Of a stretch of DNA of 64,000 nucleotides, positions 18,437-30,495 are shown one piece after another. The notes below the pieces were generated by a model that had not been told where the DNA came from, searched no databases, and saw only the letters and a list, made by a program, of their open reading frames with translations. Source of the DNA: Bacillus gobiensis (GTDB lineage: Bacteria; Bacillota; Bacilli; Bacillales; Bacillaceae). The stretch covers positions 1,860,190-1,924,189 of the forward strand of contig NZ_CP012600.1 of the NCBI RefSeq assembly GCF_001278705.1, written 5' to 3'. Numbering within the stretch: the stretch's first letter is position 1; each line of letters starts with the position of its first letter. Position numbers and translations under genes: made by a program.

Positions 18437-19072
18437 TCACAAAATTTCTTTTCGTTCAAGGATTGTCTGGATTTTTGTCACCATTAAATCGATCGCTACG
18501 TGATTTTGGCCACCTTCGGGAATAATGATATCGGCATATCTTTTCGTCGGTTCAACAAACTGGTTGTGCATTGGTCGGACTACGGTGACATATTGTTCGA
18601 TGACAGAATCAATCGATCTGCCTCTTTCCTTTATGTCACGAAGCATCCTTCTTATGATTCGCAAATCGGCATCTGTATCAACATACAGCTTAATGTCCAT
18701 CAAGTCGCGAAGCCGCTCGTCCTCAAGGATAAGGATACCTTCCAAAATGATGACATCCTTTGGCTCTACTCGCACCACCTCATCTGAACGAGTATAAAGC
18801 TTGTAGTTGTATACGGGCTTATCAATCGGTTCATAATTCAATAGTTGCTGAATATGCTCAATCAAATAATCATTATCAAATGCCAGAGGGTGATCATAGT
18901 TTGTGTTTAGCCGTTCTTCGAATGGAAGATGACTTTGATCTTTGTAATAAAAATCCTGCTCGATCATGAGTATGGAGTGTCCTTTGAAATGTTCATAAAT
19001 AGCTTTTGTGACACTAGTCTTACCTGAACCGGACCCTCCTGCTACTCCAATTATTATAGGCTTTTTCCCCAT
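18437..19072 (-). CDS. udk: Uridine kinase
   Basis: Phosphorylates uridine and cytidine in pyrimidine salvage. The 211-residue product has the P-loop GGSGSGKTS near residues 12-20, the [10 protein letters not shown] nucleoside-binding segment, NYDHPLAFD, and the LEGILIL Walker-B-like strand. The start lies 6 nt after the yrrO stop, so it belongs to the trmR-yrrN-yrrO-udk operon. Confidence 0.96.
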   Translation of the reverse strand: MGKKPIIIGVAGGSGSGKTSVTKAIYEHFKGHSILMIEQDFYYKDQSHLPFEERLNTNYDHPLAFDNDYLIEHIQQLLNYEPIDKPVYNYKLYTRSDEVVRVEPKDVIILEGILILEDERLRDLMDIKLYVDTDADLRIIRRMLRDIKERGRSIDSVIEQYVTVVRPMHNQFVEPTKRYADIIIPEGGQNHVAIDLMVTKIQTILERKEIL

Positions 19073-19078
19073 TTTTCT

Positions 19079-20347
19079 CTATTTCCCCTTTCTCATCATG
19101 TTGCTCGGAAAAAGCTTTCTGCCGATTTTGAACTTGACGATTTGAAGGGGATGGCGGGCTGCATCCAAAGGGTTTCCGTCCTCATCCCAAATTGCATCAA
19201 TTACATGAGTGAAATTTGAAATTTCCGGACCAAAAAATTCCACTTCATCACCAACTTTAAAGAAATTGCGCTGCTGGAGAGTCACTAGCTCCGTCTCTTC
19301 ATCATAGTCAAGAATAAGACCAGCAAAATCAAAAGTTGTCTTTTTGCCGTGCTGGCCAAACATCTGCTCACTGACACCCGGAACGCCTTCAAAAAATGCG
19401 GGGGCGGTATCACGATTCGCGCATTTATCAAGCTCCTTGAGCCATTCTTCCTGAATCTCAAAATGATCAGGATCTGCTGAGTATGCATCAATAACCTTAC
19501 GGTAGACGCTGACTACGGTTGCGATATAGTGAATCGATTTCATTCGGCCCTCAATTTTCAAACTGTCGATTCCCATTTCAATCATTTGCGGAATCGATTC
19601 AATCAGCTTCAAATCTTTTGGGCTCATCGCAAATGGCGCATCCTCTTCATTATAGAGGGCCACTGCGTCTGTACCATTCTGTTGATAGAGATCGTAATCC
19701 CAGCGGCAAGACTGGCAGCAGCCCCCACGGTTGGAGTCTCTTGCCGTCATATGATTGCTTAGCACGCAGCGGCCGGAGTAAGCAATACACATTGCTCCAT
19801 GAATAAAGGTTTCGATTTCAATGTCAACCTTTTCTTTCATTTCCCTAATTTCCATCGCACTCGTTTCCCGCGCCAGGACGACACGATGAAGGCCCTCTTC
19901 CTTCCAGAACTGAACTGCCTTCCAGTTGGACAGCGATTGCTGTGTGCTTAAATGTATTTCCAGCTTTGGAGCTGCCGTTTTGCACGTTTCTATAATTAAC
20001 GGATCAGCGACAATAATCCCGGTTATTCCCGCTTTTTCAAGGTCTTTCAAATAGTCTTCAAGACCGTCTATATTCTCCTCATGAGCAAAAATATTCGTTG
20101 TAACATAAATTTTTGCGCCGTATGCTTTTGCAAATTTCACACCTTCTGCCATCTCTTCGATTGAAAAGTTGTCAGCGTTGGAGCGGAGACCATACTCACG
20201 ACCACCAATAAAAACAGCATCTGCCCCGTAATGGACGGCAATTTTTAATTTTTCCAGGTTGCCGGCAGGCGCAAGAAGCTCTGGCTTTTTTGTTATGACT
20301 CTTTTTCCATTAACGACAGAAGAAATTTGATCCTTCACTGCTGTCAT
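19079..20347 (-). CDS. yrrO: Peptidase U32 family tRNA hydroxylation protein YrrO (TrhP2)
   Basis: A 422-residue U32-family protein. It has the N-terminal barrel (ELLAPAGNLEKLKIAVHYGADAV) and the family motif with cysteines in CIAYSGRCVLSNHM and GGCCQSCRWD, expected iron-sulfur ligands. In B. subtilis YrrN and YrrO are needed for prephenate-dependent 5-hydroxyuridine formation at tRNA position 34. AAGGAGGGG precedes the ATG. It lies between yrrN and udk. Older annotations call it a collagenase-like protease. Confidence 0.92.
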   Translation of the reverse strand: MTAVKDQISSVVNGKRVITKKPELLAPAGNLEKLKIAVHYGADAVFIGGREYGLRSNADNFSIEEMAEGVKFAKAYGAKIYVTTNIFAHEENIDGLEDYLKDLEKAGITGIIVADPLIIETCKTAAPKLEIHLSTQQSLSNWKAVQFWKEEGLHRVVLARETSAMEIREMKEKVDIEIETFIHGAMCIAYSGRCVLSNHMTARDSNRGGCCQSCRWDYDLYQQNGTDAVALYNEEDAPFAMSPKDLKLIESIPQMIEMGIDSLKIEGRMKSIHYIATVVSVYRKVIDAYSADPDHFEIQEEWLKELDKCANRDTAPAFFEGVPGVSEQMFGQHGKKTTFDFAGLILDYDEETELVTLQQRNFFKVGDEVEFFGPEISNFTHVIDAIWDEDGNPLDAARHPLQIVKFKIGRKLFPSNMMRKGK

Positions 20348-20364
20348 TTTATCCCCTCCTTCGT

Positions 20365-22022
<1,658 letters not shown>

Positions 22023-22156
22023 TTATAAACCGAAAAGCGTGTCTCTCAAAAAAAGAGCCTCATTCTAAAAAGACTGAGCACTCAGGAATTGTTCTCTCGT
22101 AGGTACATGTAAATAACCCGATATATTTTACCATAATTCATAGAGAAAAGCGAATA

Positions 22157-22178
22157 AGGAGAGCACGCTTACTCTCCT
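22157..22178 (-). terminator. Terminator after mltG
   Basis: AGGAGAG and CTCTCCT form a 7-bp stem with an 8-nt loop, followed by a moderately T-rich tail, 6 bp beyond the mltG stop. Confidence 0.55.
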
Positions 22179-22183
22179 CTTAA

Positions 22184-23311
22184 TCATTCGCCTTCTGGAT
22201 TAATAATAAACTTTTCTTTTGCAGCATTATGTTCTTCCAATGTTTTTGTAAAAACAACCTCACCGTCTTTTTTGGCAAGAAAATAAACAAATTCAGTATT
22301 CTCTGGGTTAAGTGCTGCTTCCCACGAGGTTGTCCCTGCATTTGCAATCGGTCCCGGTGTCAGTCCTTTGTTTTTATAAGTGTTAAAAGGAGAATTGACC
22401 TCGAGATCTTTATAAACAACCCTGTCTTTATGCTCTCCAAGAGCGTAAAGGACAGTCGGATCCGTCTGCAGCGGCATATCTTTCTTTAATCGATTATGAA
22501 AAACGCTTGAAATCTTATGCCGATCCACTTTAGCCGTTGCTTCTTCTTCAATCAGCGAAGCCATCGTCAATGTTTTATGGACAGACATATTTCGTTCGTC
22601 CATCGTCGATTTATATTTTTTCACTTGTTTATCCGTTTCCTCAACCATCCGGATAACAATTTCTTTCAAAGAGGTTTGCGGATTGTAAAACGGATATGTC
22701 GCCGGATAAAGATATCCTTCTAAAGGGTGCTTAATGTTTTTATTGAAAATTTCATCGGTGATCGTTTCCGGATATTTTTCTTTTAATTCATTTATGAATT
22801 TCCGATCATCAAGGGTTTTCATTACTTCTTCACTTGAGTAGCTTGTATTTTCAGCAATGGTATCAGCAATTTGATCAATCTTTCTTCCTTCAGGGACAAT
22901 CAGTTGAAAGGCAACCTCATTTTCCCCCTTAGTCAGTTTCTCAATTATTTCAGATGTACCCATGCTTTTCTTCAAATTAAAATCTCCTGCTTGAAATCCC
23001 GAAACATTTTCAAATCTGACATAGTATCTAAAAATCCTGCTATCTTTAATTAACTCATTTGATTCTAAAATTCCAGCAATATCGGAAACAGATGATCCGC
23101 TTGGTATATTGATGTGGATGGACTCATTATTTGTTGAATCAGTTGGTTCAAGCGCGGATTTTATGTAAAAATAAGCTCCTCCGGCAGAAACGGCAATTAC
23201 CACCACGATAGCAGCAATAATGGAAAAAACAATTTTCCGTACTTTTTTCGCTTGGATCCGCTTTTCCTGGAGCTTTTTTTCAAATGATTTGTTTGAAAAT
23301 TTAGTAGGCAT
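22184..23311 (-). CDS. mltG: Endolytic peptidoglycan transglycosylase MltG (YrrL)
   Basis: A 375-residue membrane-anchored enzyme of the YceG family that cuts nascent glycan strands and may act as elongation terminase. A basic N-terminus precedes one TM (IVFSIIAAIVVVIAVSAGGAYF), then a LysM-like segment and the YceG domain with the catalytic Glu in ASLIEEEA, followed by HKISSVFHNRL and LQTDPTVLYALG. The C-terminal NPENTEFVYFLAK is typical. GGGAGG precedes the ATG. Confidence 0.94.
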   Translation of the reverse strand: MPTKFSNKSFEKKLQEKRIQAKKVRKIVFSIIAAIVVVIAVSAGGAYFYIKSALEPTDSTNNESIHINIPSGSSVSDIAGILESNELIKDSRIFRYYVRFENVSGFQAGDFNLKKSMGTSEIIEKLTKGENEVAFQLIVPEGRKIDQIADTIAENTSYSSEEVMKTLDDRKFINELKEKYPETITDEIFNKNIKHPLEGYLYPATYPFYNPQTSLKEIVIRMVEETDKQVKKYKSTMDERNMSVHKTLTMASLIEEEATAKVDRHKISSVFHNRLKKDMPLQTDPTVLYALGEHKDRVVYKDLEVNSPFNTYKNKGLTPGPIANAGTTSWEAALNPENTEFVYFLAKKDGEVVFTKTLEEHNAAKEKFIINPEGE

Positions 23312-23432
23312 CTTATTCCTCCCTTCTCTCTGCTACTATACTACATGATTCGATTTAGTTCGGCAATTGAAATAGGAATGAGATATATGGTATGTTTTCT
23401 GACACCTTTTTTTACTTCTCCAAACAACAAAA

Positions 23433-23455
23433 AAGCCGCCTATGTAAGGCAGCTT
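23433..23455 (-). terminator. Terminator after yrzB
   Basis: AAGCTGCC and GGCGGCTT form a stem with one mismatch, followed by T6 on the minus strand, just after the yrzB stop. Confidence 0.8.
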
Positions 23456-23462
23456 CTTCTTA

Positions 23463-23741
23463 TTATTCGTCCTCTTCAGCAAGGAAGGTGTTTAGCGTTT
23501 CTTCGATCATATCCCATTCTTCTTCCGTTTCTATTGGCAATAGTTCACCATCTGTTCCATCTTCATTCGGAGTAAAGCTGGATGCGTGAATTTCGATCTC
23601 TTCTTCCCCCTCGGCTTCGACCGGGTAATATAGAACGTAAGATTTGCCAAATTCTTCGTTTTCAAACGTAAAAAGAACCTCACAAAGCTGTTCATTTCCA
23701 TTGTCATCTACAATCGTGATGTTTTTCTCACCATGTTCCAT
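23463..23741 (-). CDS. yrzB: DUF1292 protein YrzB
   Basis: A 92-residue acidic protein of the UPF0473/DUF1292 family, with conserved [29 protein letters not shown] and a Glu-rich C-terminus. The ATG at 23739-23741 has GGAG 8 nt upstream; an upstream in-frame ATG lacks a site. The gene lies in the conserved ireB-ruvX-yrzB order. The molecular role is unknown. Confidence 0.9.
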   Translation of the reverse strand: MEHGEKNITIVDDNGNEQLCEVLFTFENEEFGKSYVLYYPVEAEGEEEIEIHASSFTPNEDGTDGELLPIETEEEWDMIEETLNTFLAEEDE

Positions 23742-23758
23742 TATAATCACTCCAATTT

Positions 23759-24175
23759 TCAATTCAGGCTGTCTAAATAGCCTTGAAGAATCATGACTGC
23801 AGCCATTTTATCAATTACTTTTTTGCGCTTTTTTCTGCTGACATCAGCTGAAATCAACATTTTTTCCGCTGCCATTGTCGTAAGCCGCTCATCCCATAAA
23901 ACGACTGGAATCCCGTATGCTTCCTCAAGAACTTCAGCAAATTTTTGGCTTGCCTCTCCCCTGGGCCCTACCGTACCATTCATGTTTTTCGGAAAACCGA
24001 GCACAATTTTTTCGACAGAGTAGCCATTTAGCAATTCCGACAGTCTGATTAGGCCATAGTCTCCTATTGCCTCATTTATTTGGATTGTTTCTATTCCTTG
24101 TGCTGTCCAACCCATCTCGTCGCTGAGTGCAACTCCGAGTGTTTTGGAGCCTAAATCTAAACCAATAATCCGCAT
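23759..24175 (-). CDS. ruvX: RuvX/YqgF family nuclease (YrrK)
   Basis: A 138-residue RNase H-fold protein of the YqgF family, proposed Holliday junction resolvase and pre-16S rRNA nuclease. Motifs are the N-terminal [15 protein letters not shown] with catalytic Asp, [11 protein letters not shown], and [13 protein letters not shown]. It lies between ireB and yrzB in the usual alaS-ireB-ruvX-yrzB order. Confidence 0.94.
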   Translation of the reverse strand: MRIIGLDLGSKTLGVALSDEMGWTAQGIETIQINEAIGDYGLIRLSELLNGYSVEKIVLGFPKNMNGTVGPRGEASQKFAEVLEEAYGIPVVLWDERLTTMAAEKMLISADVSRKKRKKVIDKMAAVMILQGYLDSLN

Positions 24176-24182
24176 GTATTTT

Positions 24183-24449
24183 TTATGCCTCTTTATTCTG
24201 TTGTAAGTACGATTTCACAAGCTCTTCAATCAGTTCATCTCTTTCAAGCTTACGAATCAGGTTTCTGGCGTCTCGGTGCCTTGGGATATACGCAGGGTCC
24301 CCTGATAATAAGTATCCCACAATTTGGTTGATCGGATTGTACCCTTTTTCTTGAAGGGCATCATAAACGGTGAGCAGCACCTCGTCCACGTGGGTTTCAG
24401 CCGAATCGTCAGAAAAGTTAAATTTCATCGTCTTATCATACGAGCTCAA
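24183..24449 (-). CDS. yrzL: IreB family regulatory protein (YrzL, UPF0297)
   Basis: An 88-residue protein of the IreB/DUF965 family, with conserved [33 protein letters not shown] and [17 protein letters not shown]. In Enterococcus IreB is a substrate of the IreK kinase and controls cephalosporin tolerance. The start is TTG at 24447-24449, 8 nt after AGAGGTG; no ATG is suitably placed. It is between alaS and ruvX. Confidence 0.92.
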   Translation of the reverse strand: MSSYDKTMKFNFSDDSAETHVDEVLLTVYDALQEKGYNPINQIVGYLLSGDPAYIPRHRDARNLIRKLERDELIEELVKSYLQQNKEA

Positions 24450-24536
24450 AAGTAATGCACCTCTTTTCCAGATTCCCGCAAGCTAGTGAAGCTGGCGTGT
24501 CCTTGTCTTACACCCATTCTACACTACATTGAATAA

Positions 24537-27176
24537 TTATAAAACGGATTTCACCCATTCTTCTGCAGAAGTTAATGCTTCTGCAAGCTTATCCGGGTTC
24601 TTGCCGCCTGCTTGGGCCATATCCGGACGGCCTCCGCCACCACCTCCGCAGATCTCAGCCGCTGCTTTTACGAGTTTTCCTGCGTGCAAGCCTTTACTTG
24701 TTAAATCCTTTGTAACAGCTGCAATCAAATTAACTTTTTCACCGTTTACAGCGCCAAGGATAATAACTCCTGAGCCCAGCTTGTTTTTCAGCTCATCAGC
24801 CATTGTACGAAGATGATTCATGTCTTTAGCGTTTACTTGTTCGGCAAGCAGCTTAACGGCTCCAGTTACTTCTTTAACTTTGGACAGGATAGCGCCAGCT
24901 TCCGCATTCCCTATTTTTGCAAGCAATGATTCATTTTCTTTATGCAGCTCTTTCAAATCAGCATAGAGGCTTTCAACTCTTTTTGGCACTTCATTTACAT
25001 TTGCTTTTAACAAGGATGCTGTCTCTTGCAAAAGCGCGACCTGCCCGTTCATTTCTTCATAAGCCCCTTTGCCGGTCACAGCTTCAATTCTTCGGGTTCC
25101 CGCTCCGATTCCGGATTCAGAAACAATCTTGAACATGCCGATTTCAGCCGTATTCCCAACATGGCAGCCTCCGCACAGCTCCAAGCTGTAGTCGCCTATT
25201 TGAACAACTCGGACAACATCGCCGTACTTCTCACCGAACAAAGCCATGGCACCCATTGCCTTCGCTTCATCAATAGGTTTCCGTTCGATTTGTACAGGGA
25301 GTGTGCCCCATATTTTTTCATTTACAATACTTTCAATTTCCTTAAGCTCGTCCTTTGTCACCTGACCGAAGTGGGAGAAATCAAAGCGAAGCCTGTTTTC
25401 TGATACGAGAGATCCAGCCTGATTGACATGCGGTCCCAATACATCCTTTAACGCTTGATGCAGCAGGTGGGTAGCCGTATGGTTTTTCACAATTTGGCTT
25501 CTCATTCTATTTTCAACCTTTGCTTCTAATTTCATTCCTTTTTCCGCTAAGCCTTTTTCTACAATTCCTTTGTGGAGATGCTGGCCGTTTGGAGCCTTCT
25601 GTACATCTGAAATACGTATCACTGTTTCGGCGTTAGCAAGATACCCTTTATCACCAATCTGGCCGCCGCTTTCCGCATAGAATGGCGTTTGGTCCAGAAT
25701 GAGCTGTACAGACTCCCCTTCTTGAACAGATGAAACTAGCTCTCCTTCTTTCAGCAATTCAAGGACTTCTGCTTCATTTATCAAAGTTGTATAGCCGACG
25801 AATTCACTTTGAACTTTGATATTCCCAAGGTCCCCTGTTTGGATTTGCATGCTTCCTGATTCATTCCGTGCACTTCTCGCACGCTCACGTTGCTTTTCCA
25901 TTTCCGTTTGGAAGCCGTCATGGTCAATTGTCATTTGATCATCTTCTGCGTATTCTTCAGTAAGCTCGACGGGAAATCCGTATGTGTCATACAATTTAAA
26001 CACATCAATGCCTTTAATTACGCTGCTTCCGTTGTCTTTTTCTTTCTTAATGATCTCTGACAAAATTGCGAGACCTTCATTTAACGTTTCATGGAACCGT
26101 TCTTCTTCTGTTTTGATTACTTTGGAAATGAACTCGAGCTTTTGTTTGACTTCAGGGTAAAAGGCTACCATGATTTCAGCAACAACCGGCACTAGTTCAT
26201 GCATAAACGGACGGTTTATATCCAATGCTTTTGCATAACGGACAGCTCTGCGTATCAGCCTGCGAAGTACGTATCCACGGCCTTCGTTCGAAGGAAGAGC
26301 TCCATCCCCAACGGCAAATGACACGGTCCGCATATGGTCGGCAATGACTTTAAAAGCAACATCTTGTTCTACCGTTTCACCGTACGTCTTGCCTGAAATC
26401 GATTCCGTTGCTTCGATAATCGGAACAAACAAATCAGTATCGTAATTGGTCGGGACGTCTTGGATAACCGAAACCATCCGTTCCAGGCCCATCCCGGTAT
26501 CGATATTTTGCTTCGGAAGTGGAGTATAGCTTCCATCTGGATTGTGATTAAATTCTGAGAACACGAGGTTCCAAATTTCTAAATACCTTTCATTTTCACC
26601 GCCAGGGTAGAGTTCCGGATCGTTAGGGTCGTTCCCATAGCTTTCTCCTCGGTCGTAAAAAATTTCTGAGTTAGGACCGCTTGGACCTTCACCTATATCC
26701 CAAAAGTTCCCCTCCAGACGAATGATCCGTTCAGTAGGAATTCCGATTTTATCTTCCCAAAACGAATACGCTTCATGATCCTCCGGATGAACCGTCACGG
26801 AAAGCAGCTCTGGATCAAAGCCTATCCATTTTTCACTCGTGAGAAATTCCCAAGCCCAGACAATTGCTTCTTCTTTAAAATACTCACCGATTGAAAAATT
26901 ACCGAGCATTTCAAAGAATGTATGGTGTCTTGCTGTTTTCCCCACATTTTCTATGTCATTTGTCCGAATCGATTTTTGCGCATTGCATATCCTTGGATTT
27001 TCAGGGACAATTCTGCCGTCAAAATATTTTTTTAACGTAGCTACTCCGCTGTTTATCCATAATAGAGACGGATCCTCGTGAGGCACAAGCGACGCACTCG
27101 GCTCAACATCATGGCCCTTCTCTTTAAAAAAATCCAAAAACATTTGTCTCAATTGAGCAGATGTTAATTTCTTCAT
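24537..27176 (-). CDS. alaS: Alanyl-tRNA synthetase
   Basis: Class II synthetase of 879 residues. It carries the N-terminal catalytic core ([44 protein letters not shown]), the tRNA recognition region, the editing domain with zinc motif [11 protein letters not shown] and CGGCHVG, and the C-terminal DHHA1 domain ending [15 protein letters not shown]. It attaches Ala to tRNA-Ala and clears mischarged Ser or Gly. It is under an Ala T-box leader with a consensus promoter. Confidence 0.98.
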   Translation of the reverse strand: MKKLTSAQLRQMFLDFFKEKGHDVEPSASLVPHEDPSLLWINSGVATLKKYFDGRIVPENPRICNAQKSIRTNDIENVGKTARHHTFFEMLGNFSIGEYFKEEAIVWAWEFLTSEKWIGFDPELLSVTVHPEDHEAYSFWEDKIGIPTERIIRLEGNFWDIGEGPSGPNSEIFYDRGESYGNDPNDPELYPGGENERYLEIWNLVFSEFNHNPDGSYTPLPKQNIDTGMGLERMVSVIQDVPTNYDTDLFVPIIEATESISGKTYGETVEQDVAFKVIADHMRTVSFAVGDGALPSNEGRGYVLRRLIRRAVRYAKALDINRPFMHELVPVVAEIMVAFYPEVKQKLEFISKVIKTEEERFHETLNEGLAILSEIIKKEKDNGSSVIKGIDVFKLYDTYGFPVELTEEYAEDDQMTIDHDGFQTEMEKQRERARSARNESGSMQIQTGDLGNIKVQSEFVGYTTLINEAEVLELLKEGELVSSVQEGESVQLILDQTPFYAESGGQIGDKGYLANAETVIRISDVQKAPNGQHLHKGIVEKGLAEKGMKLEAKVENRMRSQIVKNHTATHLLHQALKDVLGPHVNQAGSLVSENRLRFDFSHFGQVTKDELKEIESIVNEKIWGTLPVQIERKPIDEAKAMGAMALFGEKYGDVVRVVQIGDYSLELCGGCHVGNTAEIGMFKIVSESGIGAGTRRIEAVTGKGAYEEMNGQVALLQETASLLKANVNEVPKRVESLYADLKELHKENESLLAKIGNAEAGAILSKVKEVTGAVKLLAEQVNAKDMNHLRTMADELKNKLGSGVIILGAVNGEKVNLIAAVTKDLTSKGLHAGKLVKAAAEICGGGGGGRPDMAQAGGKNPDKLAEALTSAEEWVKSVL

Positions 27177-27194
27177 TTTCCTTTCCTCCTTTAA

Positions 27195-27455
27195 CGATTA
27201 AAAAAGCTCCCGTCCTTGTATAAACAACGTTTATACAGGGACGAGAGCTTACTCGCGGTACCACCCTGATTATGGGTTTATTCACCCATCACCTTAATTT
27301 CCATTAACGCTGGAATGCTCGGCAGGCTTTTCCTGCTCTTTAGGATTAGCTTCAACTGCCCTTCTGCTAAAGCTCCTTTCAGCGAACAGAGCTTCTCTCT
27401 TTGAACAGGACATCAGTTTACTCAGATCCTTCAACGAATTATCGATATTCATTCT
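27195..27455 (-). promoter_or_regulatory. T-box riboswitch (Ala) of alaS
   Basis: On the minus strand the T-box core GGTGGTACCGCG (27254-27265) is followed by a long terminator stem (27204-27250, GCTCTCGTCCCTGTATAAAC and its complement) and T5. GCT at 27348-27350 directly follows GAA in the stem I region and fits an alanine specifier. Uncharged tRNA-Ala should prevent termination. Confidence 0.92.
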
Positions 27456-27461
27456 AACGAA

Positions 27462-27490
27462 ATTATAGACAGTCCATTGCTTGTTGTCAA
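27462..27490 (-). promoter_or_regulatory. Consensus sigma-A promoter of the alaS leader
   Basis: Perfect TTGACA (27485-27490) and TATAAT (27462-27467) with a 17-bp spacer on the minus strand. The -35 box overlaps the yrrI stop codon. Confidence 0.9.
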
Positions 27491-28563
27491 TGCTCTGCGC
27501 GAATCGAAATCATATGAGTGAACATAATTTTGAGAATAGATGCCGCAGGGACAGCAATAATCATGCCGACTATCCCCCCCAGCTCTCCTCCTGCCAAAAG
27601 AGCGAGCATAATAGCAACCGGATGCATATTCAAGCTTCTCCCTACAATAAGAGGACCGAGAATATTCCCTTCAATAAATTGAAGAATTGCTATCGTTGCC
27701 AATACAACAATAACAGCTTTCGACGATACAGCTGCTGCTATTAAAAGTGCTGGAATAGCTCCGATAAACGGTCCGAAATACGGAATGATGTTTGTTAGAG
27801 CGATCACCAGTCCGAGAATAAGCGGGTATGGAATATGAAAGAGCCAAAACGTCAGCCCTGCACAAGTACCTATAATGACGCACACAAACAGCTGACCCCT
27901 GATATACCCGCCGAGAGAATCATCGACGTCTTTAAGAAATCTCCATCCTCGCTTCCTCCAAGATGACGGGGTAAAATACCATACTGTTTTTTTCATTAGA
28001 CTAATATCTTTTACTAAGTAAAAAACTAAAAAAGGGATTAGAGCGCCAATTAAAAGATAATCAAACAATATCCGCATGCTTCTTATCGCTTTTTCTACAG
28101 CATTAGCGACAAACCCTTCCGTTTGGCTAATCACCAGATCGATCCTTTCGTGCATCCCATCCGGCCATTGATCTGTATGGTTGTGAATTTTCTTCAGCAT
28201 CACATTATAGGTTTCTGCAAACATAGGGATGTTCTCAGATAAATCGTATAGCTGATTTAGCAATATCGGGATGCCTTTGTATAAACCATAGCCGGCGCTG
28301 CCAAAAAACAAGAGATATATGATTAGCAAGCTTAATGTTCTCGGCAGCCCTGTTTCATGCAGCTTTTCGATAATCGGCAAAAGCAAATAGGTTATGAATA
28401 TGGAGATGCCTAGTGGTATAAGGATTGCTTTTGAAATAGCGAACAATGGATACCATAATATTTTCAGCTTGATTGCCACATATATTGATAGCAGGAAAAG
28501 CAGGAGGATGGTAATCCATATAAGCAGCTGCATCGGTTTTTTCAGCAACAGCATCATCTCCAT
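27487..28563 (-). CDS. yrrI: AI-2E family membrane transporter (YrrI)
   Basis: About 358 residues with roughly seven to eight hydrophobic segments, in the order typical of the AI-2E/UPF0118 family, including the central soluble region and the conserved GQLFVCVIIG, LALLAGGELGGIVGM and PYFGPFIGAIPALL stretches. Relatives export AI-2 or work as cation/proton antiporters. The start is not clear: the first ATG has no good ribosome site, while GGAG within the frame could serve a TTG eight codons in. Confidence 0.87.
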   Translation of the reverse strand: MEMMLLLKKPMQLLIWITILLLFLLSIYVAIKLKILWYPLFAISKAILIPLGISIFITYLLLPIIEKLHETGLPRTLSLLIIYLLFFGSAGYGLYKGIPILLNQLYDLSENIPMFAETYNVMLKKIHNHTDQWPDGMHERIDLVISQTEGFVANAVEKAIRSMRILFDYLLIGALIPFLVFYLVKDISLMKKTVWYFTPSSWRKRGWRFLKDVDDSLGGYIRGQLFVCVIIGTCAGLTFWLFHIPYPLILGLVIALTNIIPYFGPFIGAIPALLIAAAVSSKAVIVVLATIAILQFIEGNILGPLIVGRSLNMHPVAIMLALLAGGELGGIVGMIIAVPAASILKIMFTHMISIRAEH

Positions 28564-28749
28564 GTCAATTGAGATTTACAGATCATATTCATACATTAAA
28601 AAAGGTGTTTTCAACTTTTAAGAGAATATATAGAAAATACTGCTTACCTTTTTCGTTCTACCTAGTTTTCCTGATTTCTCCACCATTATGTATCTTAATA
28701 TAATCTTATTCGAAATAATGTTGCGATTTTTCAAAACTTTTGAAAAGAT
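28564..28749. other. Divergent intergenic region yrrI/glnQ, distal part
   Basis: AT-rich stretch between the divergent yrrI and glnQ genes. It should contain the yrrI promoter, but I see no box pair good enough to name. The glnQ promoter and nitrogen-regulator site follow it. Confidence 0.4.
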
Positions 28750-28779
28750 TTGACTCCAATTATAGGATAAAGGTATAAT
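28750..28779 (+). promoter_or_regulatory. Sigma-A promoter of glnQHMP
   Basis: TTGACT (28750-28755) and TATAAT (28774-28779) are separated by 18 bp, about 90 bp upstream of glnQ. Confidence 0.75.
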
Positions 28780-28809
28780 ATCTTCGATGTTAGAAAATCT
28801 AGTCTTTCA

Positions 28810-28826
28810 TGTAAGGAATTATTACA
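28810..28826 (+). promoter_or_regulatory. GlnR/TnrA binding site
   Basis: TGTAAGGAATTATTACA matches the consensus TGTnA-n7-TnACA at every fixed position. It lies about 25-40 bp downstream of the predicted transcription start, a position expected for repression. Confidence 0.8.
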
Positions 28827-28871
28827 TAGTTTTTCTAATAGGTTAATTTTGGATTAGCGAGGGGGAACACC

Positions 28872-29600
28872 ATGATTTCATTCGAAAATGTCAACAAGCA
28901 TTACGGTGATTTTCATGTTTTAAAAGATATTAATCTACAAATAAAAAAAGGTGAAGTTGTCGTAATCATTGGTCCTTCCGGTTCAGGCAAAAGCACAATG
29001 CTGCGCTGCATCAATCGGCTTGAGACAGTAAATGAAGGAAAGTTAAAGGTTAATGAAACAGTCATAAACGATAAAAAAACCGATATTAATAAAGTTCGGA
29101 GAAATATTGGCATGGTGTTTCAGCATTTTCATCTTTATCCGCACAAAACAGTCATTGAGAACATCATGCTGGCTCCTGTAAAAGTGTTGGGAGTTTCAAA
29201 AAGCGAGGCACGGAAAACAGCTGAGTACTATTTGGAAAAAGTCGGGATCCCCGATAAAGCAAATTCCTACCCAAGCCAACTTTCCGGAGGACAACAGCAA
29301 AGAGTCGCGATTGCAAGAGGACTTGCGATGAAGCCTGAGGTTATGTTATTTGATGAACCGACCTCCGCGCTAGACCCGGAGATGATCGGCGAAGTGCTGG
29401 ATGTAATGAAGGCTCTGGCTAAAGAAGGCATGACCATGGTCGTTGTTACCCATGAAATGGGCTTTGCCAGAGAAGTCGCTGACCGTATTGTTTTTATTGA
29501 TGAAGGCAGAATTTTAGAAGAAGCAACACCGGCTGAATTTTATGCGAATCCAAAAGAAGAACGGGCTCGCTTATTTCTTAGCCGTATATTAAATCATTAA
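28872..29600 (+). CDS. glnQ: Glutamine ABC transporter ATP-binding protein
   Basis: A 242-residue ATPase of the polar amino acid transporter family. Walker A is GPSGSGKST, then Q-loop FQHFHLYPH, signature LSGGQQQR, Walker [15 protein letters not shown] and the H-loop VVTHEMGFA. It energises glutamine import through GlnM and GlnP with binding protein GlnH. GAGGGGG precedes the ATG. It is the first gene of the operon. Confidence 0.94.
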   Translation: MISFENVNKHYGDFHVLKDINLQIKKGEVVVIIGPSGSGKSTMLRCINRLETVNEGKLKVNETVINDKKTDINKVRRNIGMVFQHFHLYPHKTVIENIMLAPVKVLGVSKSEARKTAEYYLEKVGIPDKANSYPSQLSGGQQQRVAIARGLAMKPEVMLFDEPTSALDPEMIGEVLDVMKALAKEGMTMVVVTHEMGFAREVADRIVFIDEGRILEEATPAEFYANPKEERARLFLSRILNH

Positions 29601-29621
29601 GAAAGATATAGGGGGAAAAAA

Positions 29622-30446
29622 ATGAAAACTTCAAAGAAATTTCTATCACTTTCAATTGTCACAATTTTAGCAATGCTTCTGCTTGCAGCCTGCGGAAGCG
29701 GAGGCAGCGGCGGAAACGCTGACAGCGGCAAAAACGCATTGGACACGATTAAAGAAAATGACAAAATCGTCTTCGGAGTGAAAAACGACACTCGGTTATT
29801 TGGCTTAAAAAATCCAAGCTCTGGCGAAATTGAAGGTTTTGATATTGATATTTCAAAAGCAATTGCAAAAGAAATTCTTGGCGACGAAAACAAAGCTGAA
29901 TTCAAAGAAGTGACTTCCAAAACAAGAATTCCTTTATTGAATAAAGGTGACATCGATGCTGTTGTCGCAACAATGACAATTACTGAAGAACGTAAAAAAG
30001 AAGTGGATTTTTCAGATGTCTATTTTGATGCCGGCCAGTCACTGTTAGTGAAAAAAGACAGCCCGATCAAAGGCATCGAGGATTTAGACAACAGCAAAAC
30101 GGTTCTTGCCGTTAAAGGTTCCACATCTTCTCAAAACATTCGCAAAGAAGCCCCCGATGCTAAGGTAAATGAGTTTGAAAACTACTCAGAAGCTTTTTCG
30201 GCATTAAAAGCCGGCCAAGGCGATGCGTTAACAACTGATGATGCGATTCTTTACGGAATGGCGGATGAAGATCCTAGCTTCCACCTTGTCGGAAAAACAT
30301 TCAGTGAAGAGCCATACGGAATTGCTGTAAAAAAAGGAAATTCAGAGCTTGTTGATGCAATTAACGAAACGTTGAAAAAACTAAAAGACAACGGCGAATA
30401 CGATAAAATTAAAAACAAGTGGATTAAAGAAGAACCAGCAAGTTAA
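29622..30446 (+). CDS. glnH: Glutamine-binding lipoprotein
   Basis: A 274-residue extracellular solute-binding protein of family 3. The signal peptide ends in lipobox LAAC with C24 as lipid anchor. Amino acid-binding fold segments are seen: IVFGVKNDTRLFGLKNP, GEIEGFDIDISKAIAKE, LNKGDIDAVVATMTITEERKK and the hinge region. It delivers glutamine to GlnM/GlnP. A perfect hairpin follows the stop. Confidence 0.93.
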   Translation: MKTSKKFLSLSIVTILAMLLLAACGSGGSGGNADSGKNALDTIKENDKIVFGVKNDTRLFGLKNPSSGEIEGFDIDISKAIAKEILGDENKAEFKEVTSKTRIPLLNKGDIDAVVATMTITEERKKEVDFSDVYFDAGQSLLVKKDSPIKGIEDLDNSKTVLAVKGSTSSQNIRKEAPDAKVNEFENYSEAFSALKAGQGDALTTDDAILYGMADEDPSFHLVGKTFSEEPYGIAVKKGNSELVDAINETLKKLKDNGEYDKIKNKWIKEEPAS

Positions 30447-30468
30447 ATAATCGTATAGAAACAAATTC

Positions 30469-30495
30469 GGGATGAGCGGGCTTTTCGCTCATCCC
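30469..30495 (+). other. Intercistronic hairpin between glnH and glnM
   Basis: GGGATGAGCG and CGCTCATCCC form a perfect 10-bp stem with a 7-nt loop; flanking AATT on both sides can lengthen it. No T tract follows, so it is more likely an RNA-stability or processing element than a terminator. Confidence 0.75.
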
